From the NCBI RefSeq assembly GCF_002217395.1, contig NZ_MUHD01000002.1, forward strand, positions 1-56,473: a stretch of 56,473 nt of DNA, given 5' to 3'. The stretch is from Flavobacterium plurextorum. GTDB taxonomy: Bacteria > Bacteroidota > Bacteroidia > Flavobacteriales > Flavobacteriaceae. The notes below the pieces were generated by a model, which saw only the letters and a program-made list of their open reading frames with translations, was not told the DNA's origin and did not search any database. Position numbers and translations under genes: made by a program. Within the stretch, counting starts at the first letter, position 1. Each line of letters opens with the position of its first letter. This document shows positions 25,545 to 34,104 of the stretch, in pieces.

Positions 25545-26306
25545 ATGAACAGAATAACTCAAAAATTACAAGAAGACAAAAAAATCCTTTCGATCTATTT
25601 TTCTGCGGGATATCCAAACTTAAATGATACCGTGCAGATCATTCAGGATCTAGAAAAAAACGGCGTTGACTTAATCGAAATTGGACTTCCATTTAGTGAT
25701 CCTTTGGCAGACGGACCAACGATTCAGGCAAGTTCGACGCAAGCACTGCATAACGGAATGACGACTCAAATTCTTTTCGATCAGCTGCAAAACATCCGCG
25801 AAAGCGTAAAAATCCCGTTGATTATTATGGGATATTTTAATCCGATGTTACAATACGGAGTTGAAGCTTTTTGCAAAAAATGTGCTGAAATTGGCATTGA
25901 CGGATTAATCATTCCAGATTTACCTGTTGATGTTTATGCTGATGAATACAAAGCAATTTTCGAAAAATACGGATTGCTTAACGTATTCTTGATTACACCC
26001 CAAACTTCGGAGGAACGTATTCGTTTTATTGACAGCGTTTCAAACGGATTTATCTATATGGTGAGTTCTGCAAGTGTGACAGGATCTCAAACTGGTTTTG
26101 GAAATGTTCAGGAAAGTTATTTTGAAAGAATTGCGAACATGAATCTGAAAAACTCTCAAATTGTAGGTTTTGGAATTTCGAATAAAGAAACTTTCAATCA
26201 AGCAACCAAATATGCAAAAGGTGCTATTATTGGAAGTGCTTTCATTAAACATTTAAGCGAAAATGGCAGCGGGAAAATTGCAGAATTTGTTGGAGAGATT
26301 CGATAA
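25545..26306 (+). CDS. trpA: Tryptophan synthase alpha chain
   Basis: A 253-residue TIM-barrel enzyme cleaving indole-3-glycerol phosphate to indole and glyceraldehyde-3-phosphate. Catalytic Glu45 and Asp56 lie in LIEIGLPFSDPLADGPTIQ. The YMVSSASVTGSQ segment and the GFGISNKE phosphate loop are also present. Last gene of the trp operon, followed by an interspersed hairpin and then a strong terminator. Confidence 0.96.
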   Translation: MNRITQKLQEDKKILSIYFSAGYPNLNDTVQIIQDLEKNGVDLIEIGLPFSDPLADGPTIQASSTQALHNGMTTQILFDQLQNIRESVKIPLIIMGYFNPMLQYGVEAFCKKCAEIGIDGLIIPDLPVDVYADEYKAIFEKYGLLNVFLITPQTSEERIRFIDSVSNGFIYMVSSASVTGSQTGFGNVQESYFERIANMNLKNSQIVGFGISNKETFNQATKYAKGAIIGSAFIKHLSENGSGKIAEFVGEIR

Positions 26307-26328
26307 ATTATATACAATAAACATATAG

Positions 26329-26434
26329 TTTGTCATTTCGACGAAGGAGAAATCTCCACTGCTAAATCGACAAAAATTAAAACTTTTGATTGCGGAGCAG
26401 CTTGCGGAGATTTCTCCTTCGTCGAAATGACAAA
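26329..26434. repeat. Interspersed hairpin with 29-bp perfect arms
   Basis: Positions 26329-26357 (starting TTTGTCATTTCGACGAAGG) and 26406-26434 are exact reverse complements over 29 bp, with a 48-bp AT-rich interior that includes a small GCAG word. A diverged copy lies at 5951-6055. It sits between trpA and the operon terminator. Confidence 0.9.
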
Positions 26435-26446
26435 ACAGAGCTATAT

Positions 26447-26480
26447 AGCTGAAACGCCAAGTGTTTCAGCTTTTTTTTTG
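26447..26480 (+). terminator. trp operon terminator
   Basis: AGCTGAAAC (26447-26455) pairs with GTTTCAGCT (26463-26471) across a 7-nt loop and is followed by a run of nine Ts. Confidence 0.92.
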
Positions 26481-26524
26481 CAATAAATTACAGGACTATT
26501 TTATGTTAATATTGTGTTAAAATA

Positions 26525-26565
26525 AAATTAAACAAGTGTTTAATTTAAACAAGTGTTTAATTTTG
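26525..26565 (+). promoter_or_regulatory. TetR promoter region with two tandem operators
   Basis: TTAAACAAGTGTTTAA occurs twice, at 26528-26543 and 26545-26560, 17 bp apart. Each is a 7-bp inverted repeat with an AG centre; the first extends to 10-bp arms (26525-26546). The second overlaps the -7 element TAATTTTG (26558-26565), so a bound repressor would block transcription. The likely ligand is the TetR protein encoded just downstream. Confidence 0.78.
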
Positions 26566-26586
26566 CATTCGATTAGAAACAACATC

Positions 26587-27216
26587 ATGTCACACATCGA
26601 ACTAAACGATAAAAAAATTCAGATTCTAAACGTTGCCGAAAGGTTGTTTTCTGAAAAAGGATTTGAGGGGACGTCAATACGGGATATTTCGAAAGAAGCA
26701 AAAATCAACATTGCAATGATTTCGTATTATTTTGGGTCCAAAGAAAGATTACTGGAATCTTTAATTATTTACAAAACTTCGGATTTAAAATTACAACTCG
26801 AAAATTTATTACAAGAAAATCTGGAACCGATTGAAAAAGTCAATAAATTAATCGAAATTTACATTAACAGAATCAGTTGTAACAAAGGGATTTTCAGAGT
26901 TTTACATTTTGAAATTAACGCAAAAAAAAGAGAAAAAAGTTTTATTGCATTTACAGAATTAAAAAAAGGGAATCTAAAATCTGTTGAGAGTATTATTACT
27001 CAAGGTCAGGAAAAAGGTGTTTTTAGAAAAGATGTAATCATTCCGCTTATTACGCCAACTATCATAGGAACGTATTTTCACTTTCATATGAATAAACCTT
27101 TCTTCGTAGAGTTACTGAACTTAAATACAGAAGCATTGTACAATGATTACATTAAAACCAGTCTCACAAAGCACATTCAACAAACTATAAAAGCGCTACT
27201 TGTTTATGAAAATTAG
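26587..27216 (+). CDS. TetR/AcrR-family repressor of the efflux operon
   Basis: A 209-residue regulator. The HTH is in the N-terminal region (GTSIRDISKEAKINIAMISYYFGSKERLL, about 28-56); the C-terminal ligand-binding domain is diverse, as usual. The frame can be extended upstream to a GTG at 26536, but that lies inside the operator and before the predicted transcript start, so ATG at 26587 is preferred. It is first in an operon with outer-membrane, periplasmic-adaptor and inner-membrane efflux genes and overlaps the next gene by 11 nt. Likely represses itself and the pump until a toxic ligand binds. Confidence 0.9.
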   Translation: MSHIELNDKKIQILNVAERLFSEKGFEGTSIRDISKEAKINIAMISYYFGSKERLLESLIIYKTSDLKLQLENLLQENLEPIEKVNKLIEIYINRISCNKGIFRVLHFEINAKKREKSFIAFTELKKGNLKSVESIITQGQEKGVFRKDVIIPLITPTIIGTYFHFHMNKPFFVELLNLNTEALYNDYIKTSLTKHIQQTIKALLVYEN

Positions 27217-28525
27217 TCAATTAATGCTCTTTGGAGTATTCTTTATCGGAATATCTTCAATAGAAGCACAAGAGAAAACAAGTTTAACCTTAGACGAAGC
27301 CGTAAAAATGGCTTGGGAAAAAAGCAACGAAGTTACGCTTGCCAATACTAAGGTAAACACTAAAAAACACGAGCTTACAGCCGTAAAAAACAATCAATAT
27401 CCTGATTTAAAAGTTTCTGGTCAATATCAGCGTCTTACAAAAGCATCTATTGATATGCCTAATCAGGATAAAAGTGCTTCTTTAGCATCTCCTGATCGTG
27501 CAATGCTTGGAATGGCGAACTTGAGTTTACCTATTTTTGCAGGATTCAAAATTCAAAGCAGTATCGATGCTTACGATAACTTATACGAAGCAGAAACTGC
27601 CAATGCAGCAAAAACTAAAGAAGATGTTGCATTAAGAGTAATCACTTATTACACGGCATTATACAAAGCTCAAAAAACACTTGATGTTTTAAATGAGAAT
27701 CAAAAAAGTGCTAAACAGCGTGTTACTGACTTTATAGAATTAGAGAAAAACGGAATTATTCCGAGAAACGATTTGTTGAAAGCACAGTTGTTGGTTTCAA
27801 AAACGCAATTATCTATTGATGAAGCTACAAACAACTTAAACAACATCAATTTTTATCTGACAACTTTATTGAAATTAGCTCCAGAAACAAAACTTCAGGT
27901 TAATGAGGATGATTTCTTTAATTTAAAAACAAACAATGCACCAACATCTGATGCGATTGCTTTGGAAAGCAGAAAAGATCTTGAAGCTGTTCGTTTGCAG
28001 CAAAAAGCTTCAGAGGCAAACATTAAAGTAGCAAAAGCTGGATATTATCCTTCTATTTCTTTACTTGGAGGTTACACTGCTTTTGATCTTAAAGATATTA
28101 TAACGGTAAAATACGCTATGAACTTTGGTTTAGGTTTATCGTATGATTTATCGGGAATCTTAAAAAACAGCGCACACGTTAAAGAAGCCGAAAGCAGAGC
28201 TCTAGAAGTAAAAAACACTGAAGCAATTATGACTGATCGTATAAAGGTAGAAGTTCAAAAATCTATCGAAGATTATGATTTAGCGATCAATCAAAGTGTT
28301 GTTTACAATGAAGCATTGCAACAGGCTGCTGAAAACTATAGACTTGTAAAAGATAAGTTCGACAATGGTTTAGCAGATACCAATGATTTGGTTGAAGCCG
28401 ATGTTGAGCAATTAAGTGCCAAAATTAACACCGCTGTTTCTAAAGCAGCAATTATTCAAAAATATTACGAGTTACTTTCAGTATCAGGACAATTATCACA
28501 ATCATTCAATCTTTCTAAAATATAA
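27206..28525 (+). CDS. TolC-family outer-membrane efflux protein
   Basis: A 439-residue outer-membrane factor with a signal peptide (MKISQLMLFGVFFIGISSIEAQ). Two tandem coiled-coil/beta repeats of the OEP family are visible, with SLTLDEAVKMAWEKSNEVTLA at the start of the first and SRKDLEAVRLQQKASEANIKVAKAGYYPSISLLGGY at the start of the second. It forms the exit duct of the pump. Start ATG 27206 overlaps the TetR stop by 11 nt, giving translational coupling; an alternative TTG at 27200 is less likely. The adaptor gene follows after 12 nt. Confidence 0.93.
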   Translation: MKISQLMLFGVFFIGISSIEAQEKTSLTLDEAVKMAWEKSNEVTLANTKVNTKKHELTAVKNNQYPDLKVSGQYQRLTKASIDMPNQDKSASLASPDRAMLGMANLSLPIFAGFKIQSSIDAYDNLYEAETANAAKTKEDVALRVITYYTALYKAQKTLDVLNENQKSAKQRVTDFIELEKNGIIPRNDLLKAQLLVSKTQLSIDEATNNLNNINFYLTTLLKLAPETKLQVNEDDFFNLKTNNAPTSDAIALESRKDLEAVRLQQKASEANIKVAKAGYYPSISLLGGYTAFDLKDIITVKYAMNFGLGLSYDLSGILKNSAHVKEAESRALEVKNTEAIMTDRIKVEVQKSIEDYDLAINQSVVYNEALQQAAENYRLVKDKFDNGLADTNDLVEADVEQLSAKINTAVSKAAIIQKYYELLSVSGQLSQSFNLSKI

Positions 28526-28537
28526 TCGACAGCTCTC

Positions 28538-29617
28538 ATGGAAAAGAAAAAGACAAATAAAAAATTCATCATCATACTAACCGTTTTGGTTTTGGCGGGA
28601 GGAACATACGGAATATCTAAATACCTACACGCTCAAGGACACGAAGAAACGGATGATGCTCAAATTGAGAAAAGAATGAATCCGATTATTCCTAGAGTTT
28701 CAGGATATATCAGTAAAGTATATGTGAAAGATAATGATTATGTAAAAAAAGGAGATACTTTATTTACTATCGATAAGAGAGACTATCAATTAAAAATTGA
28801 TGAAGCAAATGCTGCTTTGTTAGGAGCGGAAGGACAATACGAAGCTGCAAAAGCAGATATTGGAAGTGCATATGCAAGTATTTCTGTTTCTGATGCAAAT
28901 ATGAAATCTGCAAGCGGTTCTATCGAAAGCGCAAAAATTAGATTGAGACAACTTACAAACGATTATAACCGTTATAATAATTTGTATAAAACACATACTA
29001 TTACAAAACAACAATATGAGCAAGCTTTAACTGCAAAGGAAGAAGCTGAAAATCAAGTACGTGTTTTACAACAACAACAAAGAGCAAGTTCTTACCAAAA
29101 ATCGGTAATTGAGTCTAAATCAAAAGCTTCTGATAAACAAACAGAAGTTGCTGCAGCAAACATCAAAAAAGCAAAAACAATGCTTGATGTTGCTCACTTA
29201 AACCTTTCTTATACTGTAGTTACTGCAGCGATTGACGGTCAGGTTTCAAAAGTTGATATTCAGCCGGGACAATTGGTACAACCGGGACAATCTTTGTTTT
29301 ACATCATCAATAATAACGAAGCTTGGGTTGTAGCAAACTTTAAAGAAACACAATTAAACAAAATGATTGTAGGTCAAAAAGTAAGTTTAAAAGTTGATGC
29401 TTACCCTAACTATGAGTTTAAAGGTACAGTAACTTCTTTCTCTCCAGCAACAGGATCTCGTTTTTCATTATTACCTCCTGATAATGCAACAGGAAACTTC
29501 GTAAAAACAATTCAGAGATTACCAGTAAAAATTAGTTTAGATGAATCAAACGATCCTGAAAAAGTAAAACTTTTAAGACCAGGAATGAATGTTGATGTAG
29601 ACGTACATTTAAAATAA
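28538..29617 (+). CDS. HlyD/EmrA-family periplasmic adaptor
   Basis: A 359-residue membrane-fusion protein. A short cytoplasmic tail and one transmembrane helix (about 8-28) anchor it in the inner membrane. The biotinyl-lipoyl half-motif VSGYISKVYVKDNDYVKKGDTLFTID is at about 53-79, a long coiled coil rich in Ala, Gln and Lys spans about 85-215, and the second half-motif AAIDGQVSKVDIQPGQLVQPGQ follows near 228. It connects the MFS pump to the TolC-like duct, as EmrA does. Gene order OMF-adaptor-MFS is usual in Bacteroidota. Confidence 0.94.
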   Translation: MEKKKTNKKFIIILTVLVLAGGTYGISKYLHAQGHEETDDAQIEKRMNPIIPRVSGYISKVYVKDNDYVKKGDTLFTIDKRDYQLKIDEANAALLGAEGQYEAAKADIGSAYASISVSDANMKSASGSIESAKIRLRQLTNDYNRYNNLYKTHTITKQQYEQALTAKEEAENQVRVLQQQQRASSYQKSVIESKSKASDKQTEVAAANIKKAKTMLDVAHLNLSYTVVTAAIDGQVSKVDIQPGQLVQPGQSLFYIINNNEAWVVANFKETQLNKMIVGQKVSLKVDAYPNYEFKGTVTSFSPATGSRFSLLPPDNATGNFVKTIQRLPVKISLDESNDPEKVKLLRPGMNVDVDVHLK

Positions 29618-29620
29618 AAC

Positions 29621-31210
29621 ATGGCAGGAGCAGTACAAGCAGACGACGATTTAGTAGAATACGGTTATAGACGTGTTATCATTACGATTACGGCAGTACT
29701 TTGTGCACTGCTGGAAATTGTTGATACGACGATTGTAAACGTAGCGCTGACAGACATGCGCGGAAGTCTTGGTGCTACCTTGACTGATGTGGCATGGGTA
29801 ATTACAGCATACGCAATTGCGAATGTTATTGTAATACCGATGACGAGCTGGCTATCACAGCAATTTGGAAGACGTAATTATTTTGTGGCTTCTATCATTA
29901 TATTTACGGTCTGTTCTTTTTTGTGTGGTAATGCCACAAATATTTGGGAACTTGTAGCCTTCCGATTCGTACAAGGTATGGGTGGAGGAGCATTACTAGT
30001 AACAGCCCAAACAATTATTACTGAAAGTTACCCAGTTGCAAAACGTGGAATGGCACAAGCTATTTACGGAATGGGTGTAATTGTTGGACCTACTCTTGGA
30101 CCGCCTTTGGGAGGTTATTTAGTAGATAATTATTCTTGGCCTTATATTTTCTATATCAATATTCCGTTAGGGATTATCGCTACTATTTTGGCTTTAACTT
30201 TTGTGAGAAGTCCTAAGTATGGCGAAAAACTGAAAGCTAATCAGGTTGACTGGTGGGGAATTATTTTGTTGAGTGCCTTTATTGGTTCTTTACAATTCGT
30301 ACTAGAACACGGACAGCAAGACGATTGGTTTAACGATCCACTTATTGTAACTTTAAGTGTTGTTACGGTTCTTGGATTAATATTATTTATTTGGAGAGAG
30401 CTAACCTATAAATATCCAATCGTAAACTTAAGTGTTTTAAAAGATGGAAATTTAAGAATTGGAACTGTAATGTGTTTTATTCTTGGTTTCGGTTTATACG
30501 GATCAACATTGATTATCCCAATTTACACGCAATCAATTTTAGGATGGACAGCTACTGATGCAGGATTATTATTAATTCCAGGATCTATTACCACAGCTCT
30601 TATGATGCCATTTGTAGGTAATATGATTCAGAAAGGTGTTCCTCAAGGGTATATGGTTGGAGTAGGATTCTTTATTTTCTTCTTGTTTACCTTTATGATG
30701 TACAGCCGTATGACTCCAGACACAGGTGTTGAACATATGTACTGGCCTTTAATTTTAAGAGGAATTGGTTTAGGATTACTTTTTGTTCCTATTACAACAC
30801 TTTCGCTTTCGACTTTAAAAGGAAAACATATTGGTGAAGGAGCCGCATTTACTGGAATGATGCGTCAATTGGGCGGATCTTTTGGTATTGCGATTATTAC
30901 CACTTTTATCACACGTTTTAGTCAAACACACAGAGTAGATCTAATAAACAACTTAGATCCTGCAAAATATGATGTGCAGCAACGTATTACAGGAATGCAG
31001 CACGCTTTTATGGCAAAAGGATACAGCGCAGATGTTGCTTTAAAGAAAGCGTATCAAGCGATAGAATATTCCGTAATGAAGCAAAGTACCGTAATGGCTT
31101 ACATGGATATTTTCTTATATCTCGGAATCATGTTTTTATGTTGCATACCGATTATTCTCTTTATCAAAAAAGGGAAGAACAAAATTAGTGCAGCCGACGC
31201 AATGCATTAA
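29621..31210 (+). CDS. DHA2-family MFS drug efflux transporter (EmrB/QacA type)
   Basis: A 529-residue inner-membrane proton antiporter with about 14 hydrophobic helices. The signatures LEIVDTTIVNVALTDM near 36-51 (motif D1 of DHA2 families), WLSQQFGRRNYFV (motif A) and GMGVIVGPTLGPPLGGYL (motif C) are clear. It is the motor of the tripartite pump and starts 3 nt after the adaptor gene. Substrates are likely hydrophobic or amphiphilic toxic compounds. A hairpin terminator lies 25 nt after the stop. Confidence 0.95.
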   Translation: MAGAVQADDDLVEYGYRRVIITITAVLCALLEIVDTTIVNVALTDMRGSLGATLTDVAWVITAYAIANVIVIPMTSWLSQQFGRRNYFVASIIIFTVCSFLCGNATNIWELVAFRFVQGMGGGALLVTAQTIITESYPVAKRGMAQAIYGMGVIVGPTLGPPLGGYLVDNYSWPYIFYINIPLGIIATILALTFVRSPKYGEKLKANQVDWWGIILLSAFIGSLQFVLEHGQQDDWFNDPLIVTLSVVTVLGLILFIWRELTYKYPIVNLSVLKDGNLRIGTVMCFILGFGLYGSTLIIPIYTQSILGWTATDAGLLLIPGSITTALMMPFVGNMIQKGVPQGYMVGVGFFIFFLFTFMMYSRMTPDTGVEHMYWPLILRGIGLGLLFVPITTLSLSTLKGKHIGEGAAFTGMMRQLGGSFGIAIITTFITRFSQTHRVDLINNLDPAKYDVQQRITGMQHAFMAKGYSADVALKKAYQAIEYSVMKQSTVMAYMDIFLYLGIMFLCCIPIILFIKKGKNKISAADAMH

Positions 31211-31234
31211 TAATAATAATTTTATAATACGCAG

Positions 31235-31277
31235 AAACGCCGAATTCATCATTTAGAATTCGGCGTTTATTTTTTTA
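31235..31277 (+). terminator. Terminator of the TetR-efflux operon
   Basis: AAACGCCGAATTC (31235-31247) pairs perfectly with GAATTCGGCGTTT (31256-31268) and is followed by a T-rich tail. Confidence 0.93.
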
Positions 31278-31281
31278 ATTT

Positions 31282-31438
31282 AACCGCAAAGTGCGCAAAG
31301 GTTTTATTTATAAGAAGCCATAAAAACGCAAAGCTCGCAAAGCTTTGTAATAAAAACTTTGCGAACCTTGCGTAAATCATTGCGTTCTTTGCGGTTAAAA
31401 ACCTAAGAACCTTAGTATCTTAGAACCTCAGCTCCTTA
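31282..31438. repeat. Adjacent GCAAAG-word hairpin and CTTAG-word array
   Basis: Positions 31282-31397 hold an inverted repeat: left words CGCAAAGT, GCGCAAAG, ACGCAAAG and right words CTTTGCGA, CCTTGCGT, CTTTGCGG. It is followed at 31403-31438 by the words CTAAGAAC, CTTAGTAT, CTTAGAAC, CTCAGCTC, CTTA with an exact 8-nt period. The gap between the efflux operon and convergent yaaA contains nothing else. Confidence 0.82.
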
Positions 31439-31443
31439 AAAAG

Positions 31444-32202
31444 TTATCTTGTAAAAACCAAGTGATTTCCTTTTGAAAGATTAGCATCAAACTGATATCC
31501 TTCATAATTAAATCCTTTTAAGTCGTCGATAGTTTCTGCATTGGTATCAATTATATAACGTACCATCATGCCTCTCGCCTTTTTTGCAAAGAAACTGATC
31601 ATTTTTAATTTCCCATCTTTGTAATCTTTAAAGTCTGGCGTAATTACTGGAACTTTCAAAGCTTTTACATCAACTGCCGAAAAATATTCATTACTTGCTA
31701 AATTCACGAACAATTCGTCTTTTTTCAATTCTTTATTTAAAGCTTTTGTAACCACAGGTTTCCAAAACTCATGAAGGTTTTTATATTCACCAACCGGCAT
31801 TTTTGTTCCCATTTCTAAACGATACGCCTGCATTAAATCAAGAGGTTTTAAAAGTCCGTAAAGTCCAGATAAAATTCTAAGTTTATCTTGAAGTACCTCT
31901 AATTTTTCTAATGGTATTGTATAAGCGTCTAAACCAGTGTAAACATCTCCATCAAAAGTAAAAACCGCAGGACGTGCATTCTCTGGTGTAAAAGGCGTTT
32001 TCCATTCTTGATTTCGTTTCCAGTTTAAATCGGCAAGTTTACTTGAAATTGACATCAACTCCGATAATTCAGCTGGCTTTTTTTGTTTTACAACTTTATG
32101 AACCACTCGCGCTTCCTTTAAAAATGATGGTTCTGTATATTGAGAAGTTGGTAATTCTTTTTCAAAATTTAAAGACTTCGCTGGCGATATAACTATTTTC
32201 AT
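31444..32202 (-). CDS. yaaA: Peroxide stress protein YaaA (UPF0246)
   Basis: A 252-residue DNA-binding protein of the YaaA family, which in Escherichia coli limits free iron during hydrogen peroxide stress. Diagnostic segments are MKIVISPAKSLNFE at the N-terminus, TFDGDVYTGLDAYTI near the middle, and the C-terminal FFAKKARGMMVRYIIDTNAET and GYQFDANLSKGNHLVFTR. Length is typical. Single minus-strand gene, convergent with the efflux operon. A -7 like TATTTTTG lies on the minus strand near 32225-32232. Confidence 0.93.
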   Translation of the reverse strand: MKIVISPAKSLNFEKELPTSQYTEPSFLKEARVVHKVVKQKKPAELSELMSISSKLADLNWKRNQEWKTPFTPENARPAVFTFDGDVYTGLDAYTIPLEKLEVLQDKLRILSGLYGLLKPLDLMQAYRLEMGTKMPVGEYKNLHEFWKPVVTKALNKELKKDELFVNLASNEYFSAVDVKALKVPVITPDFKDYKDGKLKMISFFAKKARGMMVRYIIDTNAETIDDLKGFNYEGYQFDANLSKGNHLVFTR

Positions 32203-32628
32203 TTGTGCTTTTTTGTATGATTCAAAAATACAAATTGCATTTCTAAAAATTGATTATCCTAATTGATTTGTTCGATGAAGATATAATTACTCTATATGTA
32301 AAGTTCCAGAGGAACGAAATATTTATAGAATTAATATCCGTTTAAAGAAATAAAGCTCCAGCGGAGCGGCAGATTCTTTATAAAAACAAATGTCGCTCCT
32401 CTGGAGCTTTAAATGAAACCTATAAATAAATCCTATAAATATTTTGCTCCGCTGGAGCATTCTCAATTCAAAAACCTTCAACTAATGTAATTTGCGGCAA
32501 CCCTTTTTCTCAATTCATAAAAATCAACATCAAAAACTATTAATTTCTTCAAAAAAGTGAGCCATAGATTGTAATAGGCATTTTCTATGTTGTAAATTTG
32601 CATGCGTTTCACTTCTTAGAAGTATGAA
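32203..32628. repeat. Gap with GCTCC/GGAGC hairpin modules and the CCA-enzyme promoter
   Basis: From about 32300 to 32460 four short hairpins occur in a row: GTTCCAGAGGAAC (32303-32315), GCTCCAGCGGAGC (about 32355-32367), GCTCCTCTGGAGC (about 32395-32407) and GCTCCGCTGGAGC (about 32446-32458). Words such as ATATTTATAG lie between them. The same modules recur at 35217-35335. A promoter fits at 32569-32600: TTG (32569-32571), 21-nt spacer, TAAATTTG (32593-32600). Confidence 0.75.
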
Positions 32629-34086
32629 ATGTATTTTTATTTAAAAATTAGTGAATTCGTGGCTATACAAACAAATTATAAAACTGCTTTACAAAATAAA
32701 ATTTTCGATATCATCTCGAAAGCTTCTCAGGAACTAAATGTTGACAGCTATGTTATTGGCGGTTTTGTTAGAGATTTACTTTTAAATCGAGGTTCTAAAA
32801 AAGATATTGATGTTGTAGCGGTTGGCAGCGGAATCGAATTGGCTTTAAAAGTTTCTGAATTACTTCCAAACAAACCAAAAGTTCAGGTTTTTAAAACTTA
32901 TGGAACTGCAATGTTACGTTTTGAAGACACTGATATTGAATTTGTTGGCGCCCGAAAAGAATCTTATAATTTCGACAGCCGAAATCCAATTGTAGAAAAC
33001 GGAACACTTCAGGATGATCAAAACCGTCGTGATTTTACGATCAATGCATTGGCTTTATCTTTAAACGAAAACAACTTTGGAGATCTTTTAGATCCTTTTG
33101 ACGGTTTGAAAGATTTAGAAAATAAAACGATAAAAACTCCGCTGGATCCAGATATTACTTATTCTGATGATCCGCTTCGAATGCTTCGTGCGATTCGTTT
33201 TGCAACACAATTGAATTTTGAAATTGAAGAAAATTCATTGAATGCAATTACTAAAAATGCTGATCGTATTAAAATTATTTCAGGTGAGAGAATTGTTGAC
33301 GAATTAAATAAAATTCTTTCAACAGATAAACCTTCAACCGGATTTTTACTTTTATATAAAACAGGACTTTTAGATTTAATTTTACCTGAATTAACAGCGT
33401 TGAATCAGGTCGAAGAAATTGAAGGTCATACTCATAAAAACAACTTTTATCATACACTTGAAGTGGTTGATAATATTTGTCCAAATACAGATGATGTCTG
33501 GCTGCGCTGGTCGGCATTATTACATGATATTGGAAAAGCACCAACCAAACGCTTCAGCAAAAAGCAAGGCTGGACTTTTCATGGACATGAATTTTTGGGC
33601 GGAAAAATGGCGAAGAAAATCTTCGAACGCCTGCACATGCCTTTGAACCATAAAATGAAATTTGTTCAAAAAATGGTTATTATGAGTTCTCGTCCAATTG
33701 TTTTGGCGCAGGATATTGTTACCGACAGCGCAGTTCGTCGTTTGGTTTTTGACGCTGGTGAAGATGTTGAAAATTTAATGACTTTGTGCGAGGCTGATAT
33801 TACAACCAAAAATCCATCGAAATTCAAGAAATACCATAAAAACTTTGAAATCGTTCGCAAGAAAATTGTAGAAGTTGAAGAGCGCGATCACGTTCGTAAT
33901 TTTCAGCCGCCAATTTCTGGTGAAGAAATTATGGCAATTTTCAATTTACAACCATCACGTGAAATTGGAGTTTTGAAAGAAGCGGTGAAAGAAGCAATTC
34001 TAGAAGGCGACATTCCGAATGAATATCAGGCGGCTTATGATTTTGTAATTAAAAGAGCCGAAAAAATGGGCTTAAAAAAAATATAA
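32629..34086 (+). CDS. CCA-adding tRNA nucleotidyltransferase with HD domain
   Basis: A 485-residue class II polynucleotide-polymerase-like enzyme that adds or repairs the 3' CCA of tRNA. The nucleotidyltransferase core shows GGFVRDLLL at 44-52 and the metal-binding Asp59-x-Asp61 in KKDIDVV, then the RRDFTINALAL and DPLRMLRAIRFATQL motifs. A C-terminal HD phosphohydrolase domain is present (LLHDIGKAP near 297-305). The upstream ATG at 32629 is used; a GTG at 32659 is an alternative that would drop ten poorly conserved residues. Downstream heme A synthase gene follows after 18 nt. Confidence 0.92.
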   Translation: MYFYLKISEFVAIQTNYKTALQNKIFDIISKASQELNVDSYVIGGFVRDLLLNRGSKKDIDVVAVGSGIELALKVSELLPNKPKVQVFKTYGTAMLRFEDTDIEFVGARKESYNFDSRNPIVENGTLQDDQNRRDFTINALALSLNENNFGDLLDPFDGLKDLENKTIKTPLDPDITYSDDPLRMLRAIRFATQLNFEIEENSLNAITKNADRIKIISGERIVDELNKILSTDKPSTGFLLLYKTGLLDLILPELTALNQVEEIEGHTHKNNFYHTLEVVDNICPNTDDVWLRWSALLHDIGKAPTKRFSKKQGWTFHGHEFLGGKMAKKIFERLHMPLNHKMKFVQKMVIMSSRPIVLAQDIVTDSAVRRLVFDAGEDVENLMTLCEADITTKNPSKFKKYHKNFEIVRKKIVEVEERDHVRNFQPPISGEEIMAIFNLQPSREIGVLKEAVKEAILEGDIPNEYQAAYDFVIKRAEKMGLKKI

Positions 34087-34104
34087 GAATAAGTATTTAA
34101 TAAA

